Part shown: positions 60,145 through 64,000 of the stretch, piece after piece | Numbering within the stretch: position 1 is the first letter of the stretch | Layout of the letters: each line of letters starts with the position of its first letter | NCBI RefSeq assembly: GCF_019218295.1 | Contig: NZ_JAHUZF010000002.1 | Coordinates: forward strand, 62,001-126,000 | Direction: 5' to 3' | Source of the DNA: Maritimibacter sp. DP1N21-5 | GTDB taxonomy: Bacteria > Pseudomonadota > Alphaproteobacteria > Rhodobacterales > Rhodobacteraceae | DNA length: 64,000 bases | Position numbers and translations under genes: made by a program | Notes under the pieces: generated by a model | Database searches by the model: none | What the model was told of the DNA's origin: nothing | What the model saw: the letters and a program-made list of their open reading frames with translations, nothing else

Positions 60145-61068
60145 CTAGCTCAGGATCGCGATGACCGCGGATACCGTGAAGATGGACAGGGCCGTCGAGA
60201 CGAGGATCGAGGCCGACACCCGCGCCGGTGCGACGCCGTAGTGTTGCGCGAGGATATAGACGTTGCCCGCCACGGGCAGCGCGGCGGCGGAAATCATGAC
60301 CTTGGCCGAAAAGCCGTCAATCGCGAAAACGCCCAGCGCCATCACCGCCACCGCGGCCGGGTGCAGCACCAGTTTGCAGAACGACAGCCAGGCCGCGACC
60401 GACAGGCGTTCGGCCGATTTGGAGGCGAGCGAGGCGCCGATGGCGAAGAGCGCGCCGGGGGTGGCGGCGGCGCCCAGCAGTGTGAGCGACTGGTTGACCG
60501 GGCCGGGCAGGGGAAGGCCGGTGGCCGACCAGGCAAACCCCAGCACGATCGAGACGATCATCGGGTTCTTCACAAGCCCCAGCGCCACGGTGCCCAGCAC
60601 CCGCGGGCTGACGCGCCCGTCGCGGTGTCCGGTGATCAGGATCACGATCAGCGAGGAAAAGACGACGAGGTCCACGGCGAGCACCAGCATCACCGGGCCG
60701 ATCGCCTCGGGTCCGAAGAGGAGCGCGAGCATCGGGACGCCCAGAAACCCGGTGTTGCCGATGGCGGCGCATTGCGCCTCGACCGCCGCTTCCTCGATGC
60801 CGCGCCTGCGGATCAGGGCGACGGCGGTCGCCACGAGGTAGACCGCCGAGGTTCCGATGAGATAGGCCCAGACGAAGGGCCAGTCGAGCACGTCCCGCAG
60901 GTTCAGGTTGGCCGAAAACCGTAGCAGCATAGCCGACAGCGCGAAGTAGAAGACGAACTTCGTCAGGGCCGCGGTCGCCTCGGCGGAGAAGAAGCTGGTG
61001 CGCCCGGCGAGGTAGCCAAGGCCGATGAGGGTGAAGAACGGCAGGGTCTGGATCAGGACGTCGAGCAT
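60145..61068 (-). CDS. AEC-family (auxin efflux carrier-like) transporter
   Basis: 307 aa with about ten TM segments, start ATG 61068 (MLDVLIQTLPFFTLIGLGYL). The AEC pattern of two five-helix halves is visible: LTKFVFYFALSAMLLRFSAN, AAIGNTGFLGVPMLALLFGP in the first and VKNPMIVSIVLGFAWSATGL, AAATPGALFAIGASLASKSA, ALPVAGNVYILAQHYG in the second. Relatives export malate, malonate or amino acids. The substrate is unknown. Confidence 0.92.
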   Translation of the reverse strand: MLDVLIQTLPFFTLIGLGYLAGRTSFFSAEATAALTKFVFYFALSAMLLRFSANLNLRDVLDWPFVWAYLIGTSAVYLVATAVALIRRRGIEEAAVEAQCAAIGNTGFLGVPMLALLFGPEAIGPVMLVLAVDLVVFSSLIVILITGHRDGRVSPRVLGTVALGLVKNPMIVSIVLGFAWSATGLPLPGPVNQSLTLLGAAATPGALFAIGASLASKSAERLSVAAWLSFCKLVLHPAAVAVMALGVFAIDGFSAKVMISAAALPVAGNVYILAQHYGVAPARVSASILVSTALSIFTVSAVIAILS

Positions 61069-61134
61069 GTTTCGCCCGTAGCATGGGGGCCCGCGCGGGG
61101 GAATATGCAAAGGGCGCTCGCCCGTTGAGGCGCC

Positions 61135-62862
61135 TCAGCCGAAGTCGCCCTGGCAGAACCAGCCCGCGCTCATCTCGCCGCCATGGGCATAGTAAAGCCA
61201 GAGCCGCTCGCCCCTCTCGGTGGTGACGATCCAGTAGTCGCGCGGACCGCTGCGCCATTCGGGACTGTCGAGCCACCATTCCGGCAGGATGCGTTCCGGC
61301 CCCCGGCCCGCCAGAACCCGATGCACCCGCCCGCGCCAGCGAAAGCAGGCGGGCAAGGCGCGCTCCCGCTCCGGCCTGCGTTCTGGCCTGCGTTCTGGCC
61401 AGCGTTCCGGCACAACCCCCGCGACCTGACCCGTCTCGGGCGCCACCGGCGTGATGGGCTCCGAGGGCCAGAGCCGCAGGGGCCGGTCGCGCGGGGGTGG
61501 GGCCCAATGGGTCGCGGGTTCGGAAAAGGCCGCCGACAGGACGAGCGCGGTCTTCTCGGGGATATGGCTTTCCGCCGGATGCAGCCGGGTCATCGCGTCG
61601 AGCCCCAGTCGTGCGCCGATCCGGCCCAGAAGATCGTCGAGCCGCGCGGTCGCGCCGCGTGAGGATACCGCCGCCCCGGCGTTGGCGTGTCCGGCATGTT
61701 CGCGCAGGTGGATGGCTTCATGGACCGTGGCGATCACCCGGACCTGATCGATCCCGAAGCCCGCATCCAGATCCGATAGACGAAGCGCCAGCAGCGGCCG
61801 GATCCGGTCGGGGTCGGCCGAGGGCCGGGCGAGGCCCACGTCGATCCAGTCCATCGTGTGATCGGCGCGGAAGAACTCGGCCCGGATGCGCCGCGCGCCG
61901 CGACCGGCCCGCGCGAGCCGCTCGCCCAGTTCGGGCAACAGCCGGTCGAGCGCGGCGGAGATGTCGTCGAGAAGCCCGATGGGGTCGGGCATCCGCATCC
62001 GCACGGCAAAGACCTGGGGCGGCCGCGCGGGCGAGACGGGCTCGGGTTCGACCCCCAGCGCCTGATCCAGCCTTTGCACCATATGGCGTCCGAACCGCCG
62101 GGCGAGCCCGGCGCGGGGCGTGCCGATGAGATCCTCGATCCGGCGCAGGCCAAGGCGATTGAGCCCGGCCACGGTTTCGGGATCGAGCCGGAGCGCGGCC
62201 ACGGGCAGGGGGCCGATCGCCTGCCGGGTCTGGCCGACGGCGGCGATCCGGGGCGCGATGGGCCGTTCGACGCGCAGTCCCGGCACCTCGCCACCGCGTG
62301 TCCAGTGCCGGCGCTTGGCCGCGCGGGAGCGGGTGGCGCGCGCTTCCTGGTCGATGGCGTCGCTGTTGCGGTATCCGCCCGCCGCGCTGCCCGAGAACCG
62401 CGCCAGCGCCCAGGCCGCGCCCAGGCTGTCGGCGATCCCCAGCCGCACGGTCAGCCCCAGTGCGGCGCAATCCTCGTCCACCGCGCGGGCCAGCGGTTCT
62501 TCCCCGCCGAAAAGATGCGCGCAACCCGTGATGTCGAGGATCAGCCCGTCGGGCGGTGCTTCGGCCACCCAGGGCGTGAACTTGCCCGACCAGCGCCGGA
62601 GCGTGGTCAGGAAACCGGCCTCCGCCACCCGGTTCGCGGGCCGCGCCACCAGCCCCGCGCACATGGCCCGCGCATCGCGCAGCGGCTGCCCCGGGGTCAG
62701 CCCGGCCTGCGAGGCTTCGAGATTGAGCGAGGAAATCACCTGCGCGCCACGCTGATCCTCGACCACCACGAAGGGGCCCGGCGGCAGACCGCGTTCGAGC
62801 CGGATCAGCCGCTCGGCGGCGAGGCGGGGAAACCACAGGGAAAGGTGGCGCTTGGGCGGCAT
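61135..62862 (-). CDS. imuB: ImuB-type inactive Y-family polymerase (SOS mutagenesis)
   Basis: 575 aa. The N-terminal LSLWFPRLAAERLIRLERGL replaces the catalytic Asp-containing first strand of DinB, so the polymerase site is lost, as in ImuB proteins that act as adaptors for DnaE2. VVVEDQRGAQVISSLNLEAS QAGLTPGQPL and ILDITGCAHLFGGEEPLARA follow. The C-terminal part contains three 12-bp tandem units (61370-61405) encoding PERR-type repeats and ends with WWLDSPEWRSGPRDYWIVTT ERG, typical of ImuB. An alphaproteobacterial SOS box is 38-52 bases upstream, but neither imuA nor dnaE2 is adjacent. Confidence 0.93.
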   Translation of the reverse strand: MPPKRHLSLWFPRLAAERLIRLERGLPPGPFVVVEDQRGAQVISSLNLEASQAGLTPGQPLRDARAMCAGLVARPANRVAEAGFLTTLRRWSGKFTPWVAEAPPDGLILDITGCAHLFGGEEPLARAVDEDCAALGLTVRLGIADSLGAAWALARFSGSAAGGYRNSDAIDQEARATRSRAAKRRHWTRGGEVPGLRVERPIAPRIAAVGQTRQAIGPLPVAALRLDPETVAGLNRLGLRRIEDLIGTPRAGLARRFGRHMVQRLDQALGVEPEPVSPARPPQVFAVRMRMPDPIGLLDDISAALDRLLPELGERLARAGRGARRIRAEFFRADHTMDWIDVGLARPSADPDRIRPLLALRLSDLDAGFGIDQVRVIATVHEAIHLREHAGHANAGAAVSSRGATARLDDLLGRIGARLGLDAMTRLHPAESHIPEKTALVLSAAFSEPATHWAPPPRDRPLRLWPSEPITPVAPETGQVAGVVPERWPERRPERRPERERALPACFRWRGRVHRVLAGRGPERILPEWWLDSPEWRSGPRDYWIVTTERGERLWLYYAHGGEMSAGWFCQGDFG

Positions 62863-62899
62863 GGCAGATCGCAGGCGAAGGTGGGGCAGCGGAGCATTT

Positions 62900-62914
62900 G
62901 TTCGTTATTTGTTC
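62900..62914. promoter_or_regulatory. SOS (LexA) box, alphaproteobacterial type
   Basis: GTTC-GTTATTT-GTTC is an exact match to the alphaproteobacterial LexA consensus GTTC-N7-GTTC. It lies 38-52 bases upstream of imuB (minus strand), where its promoter should be. Confidence 0.85.
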
Positions 62915-63029
62915 TATTCGAGTCGCCCCCGAAGTGTCGAGTCCCGCCTATGACGCGGATGTTACTGTCCTGTCACGAGGCGAACCGTAGAGTGGGCCCG
63001 AACAGAACACCAACAGACGAGACAACCAT

Positions 63030-63461
63030 ATGAAAACGTTCAAACTCATCCTCGCCGCCGCCACCATGACCGCCATCGGCGCGGCCTATGTCCACGCGCA
63101 GGAGGATGTGATCAAGGCCCGGCAGGCCGCGATGAAGACCATCGGCGCGCAGATGAAGGTTCTGTCCGACATGTCCAAGGGCGCCGCGCCCTTCGACGCG
63201 ACGGCCGCGAACGAGGCGCTGGCCACCATGGCTGCGACCGCCGAAACCGTGCCGGTGCTCTTCGAGACCGAGGCGATCGAAGGAACGGACACCGACGCCT
63301 CGTCGGACATCTGGGCCAACTGGGATGACTTCGTGTCCAAGGCCGAGGCGCTGCAAACTGCAGCGCAGGGCGCCAGCGTGTCCGACGAATCCTCGCTGGG
63401 ATCCGCGATGGGCGCGGTCGGCGGTGCCTGCGGGTCCTGCCACAAGCCCTACAAACTCTAG
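63030..63461 (+). CDS. Cytochrome c' / c556-type protein
   Basis: 143 aa. Signal peptide MKTFKLILAAATMTAIGAAY with cleavage near HAQ/E, then a four-helix bundle (VIKARQAAMKTIGAQMKVLS DMSKG) and the haem attachment CGSCH very close to the C-terminus (ACGSCHKPYKL), the arrangement of cytochrome c'. The axial His is the last residue of that motif. These periplasmic proteins bind NO or act as electron carriers. A strong terminator follows. Confidence 0.93.
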   Translation: MKTFKLILAAATMTAIGAAYVHAQEDVIKARQAAMKTIGAQMKVLSDMSKGAAPFDATAANEALATMAATAETVPVLFETEAIEGTDTDASSDIWANWDDFVSKAEALQTAAQGASVSDESSLGSAMGAVGGACGSCHKPYKL

Positions 63462-63487
63462 GAGCCGACTCGATCTATCAGGACAAC

Positions 63488-63517
63488 AAAGCCCCGGCCA
63501 TCGTGCCGGGGCTTTTT
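63488..63517. terminator. Rho-independent terminator after cytochrome c'
   Basis: Perfect 11-bp arms AAAGCCCCGGC/GCCGGGGCTTT (63488-63498, 63505-63515) with a 6-nt loop and a T-run on the plus strand. It ends transcription of the cytochrome gene, 27 bases after its stop. Confidence 0.9.
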
Positions 63518-63562
63518 CGTGGGCGTGCAGGGTCGGCAGGCTGGGGGACGAAGCCGCACCTG

Positions 63563-63832
63563 TCAGCCGCACCAGATCCGCGTGATCCGGCTGCCCGCGT
63601 CGAGGTCGATGTTGAGCCGTCCTTCGCGATAGTCCCGCGTCACCGCGTCACCGGGGCGAATGACCCGAAGCTCGGGCCAGTCGAACCGCGCGTTGGCATA
63701 GGGTTGGCCGACGAATTGCTGAAAGGCCGGGGCCGGGCAGACGCCCAACTGCCCCGTGGGGTCGCGGTCCACGCGGTAGCCGTCGCCACAGGCGGCGAGC
63801 GCGACCAGCGCGGTCAGAGCCAGCGCCCTCAT
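63563..63832 (-). CDS. I78-family peptidase-inhibitor-like lipoprotein
   Basis: 89 aa. The signal peptide MRALALTALVALAAC has a lipobox (LAAC), so the mature protein is probably lipid-anchored. FVGQPYANARFDWPELRVIR PGDAVTRDYREGRLNIDLDA and the end RITRIWCG are the I78 (potato inhibitor I-like) pattern. Its ATG overlaps the stop of a second I78-like gene (63829-64000) by four bases. A role in protecting the envelope from proteases is inferred from the family name only. Confidence 0.85.
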   Translation of the reverse strand: MRALALTALVALAACGDGYRVDRDPTGQLGVCPAPAFQQFVGQPYANARFDWPELRVIRPGDAVTRDYREGRLNIDLDAGSRITRIWCG

Positions 63833-64000
63833 CCGCAGTAGACCCGGATCACCTTGCCCGACGCGTCCAGCTCCACATTGATCCGGTCCGACCGGTAATC
63901 CATCGTGAGAACTGCATCGGGGCCAAAGACCCGGGCCTTCTGGCCAGGGGTGATCCCGGCCGCCGCGACGGCCGCCTCGTCCTGACCCACCAGGTCCTGA
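63829..64000 (-). CDS. Second I78-family inhibitor-like protein (C-terminal part only)
   Basis: The visible end reads QDLVGQDEAAVAAAGITPGQ, then VFGPDAVLTMDYRSDRINVE and finally LDASGKVIRVYCG. This is the same fold signature as the downstream gene and shows a tandem duplication. The start lies beyond the right window edge. Confidence 0.75.
   Translation of the reverse strand, partial: QDLVGQDEAAVAAAGITPGQKARVFGPDAVLTMDYRSDRINVELDASGKVIRVYCG

Overview
The window is high-GC, densely coded bacterial DNA, most likely from a marine alphaproteobacterium of the Rhodobacteraceae/Roseobacter group. The evidence is the hisS-hisZ-hisG order, a phosphatidylcholine synthase, an alphaproteobacterial SOS box (GTTC-N7-GTTC), an FnrL-like box, RTX proteins with their own type I exporter, and 3'-UTR hairpin elements typical of this family. 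I cannot name the genus. No rRNA, tRNA, CRISPR array, insertion sequence or prophage was recognised.

Layout. 1-10577 (minus): a partial FAD oxidoreductase, then an operon read right to left: xanthine dehydrogenase xdhA-xdhB-xdhC and a purine-nucleoside-type ABC importer (ATPase, two permeases, BMP binding protein), with a voltage-gated K+ channel gene inside it. 10852-12758 (minus): three SRPBCC proteins around an ArsR regulator with two strong palindromes at its start. 12890-17042 (plus): dnaE and a low-GC PIN-like gene. 17050-21499: a MetE-like protein, catalase, an FNT-family channel, SlyX and a small SH3-like secreted protein. 21589-25032 (plus): hisS-hisZ-hisG, with a compositional mosaic inside hisS.

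25102-42008 is the most distinctive region. A 3272-residue secreted protein carries two animal-type haem peroxidase domains, three groups of RTX repeats and a 550-residue alanine-rich insertion. Its type I ATPase, an unknown one-TM protein and the HlyD adaptor follow it. A NarL-type response regulator (divergent, upstream) and a matching histidine kinase (downstream) bracket the locus. The 673-bp gap between the regulator and the peroxidase is full of inverted repeats. I infer a self-contained, two-component-controlled secreted peroxidase system.

42150-64000 is mostly housekeeping: ycjX-GNAT-DUF697, ileS with an Ile-rich leader peptide, ogt, pcs, xerC-DUF484, fsa, priA, a YeeE/YedE transporter divergent from an MFS carrier across an FNR-like box, msrA, a YaiI protein, fghA, a DUF202 protein, an AEC permease, an SOS-box imuB without imuA, a cytochrome c', and two tandem I78-type inhibitors, the second cut by the window end.

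Starts were chosen from Shine-Dalgarno sequences, overlaps and family N-termini. All functions are read from motifs in the translations; no database search was run.
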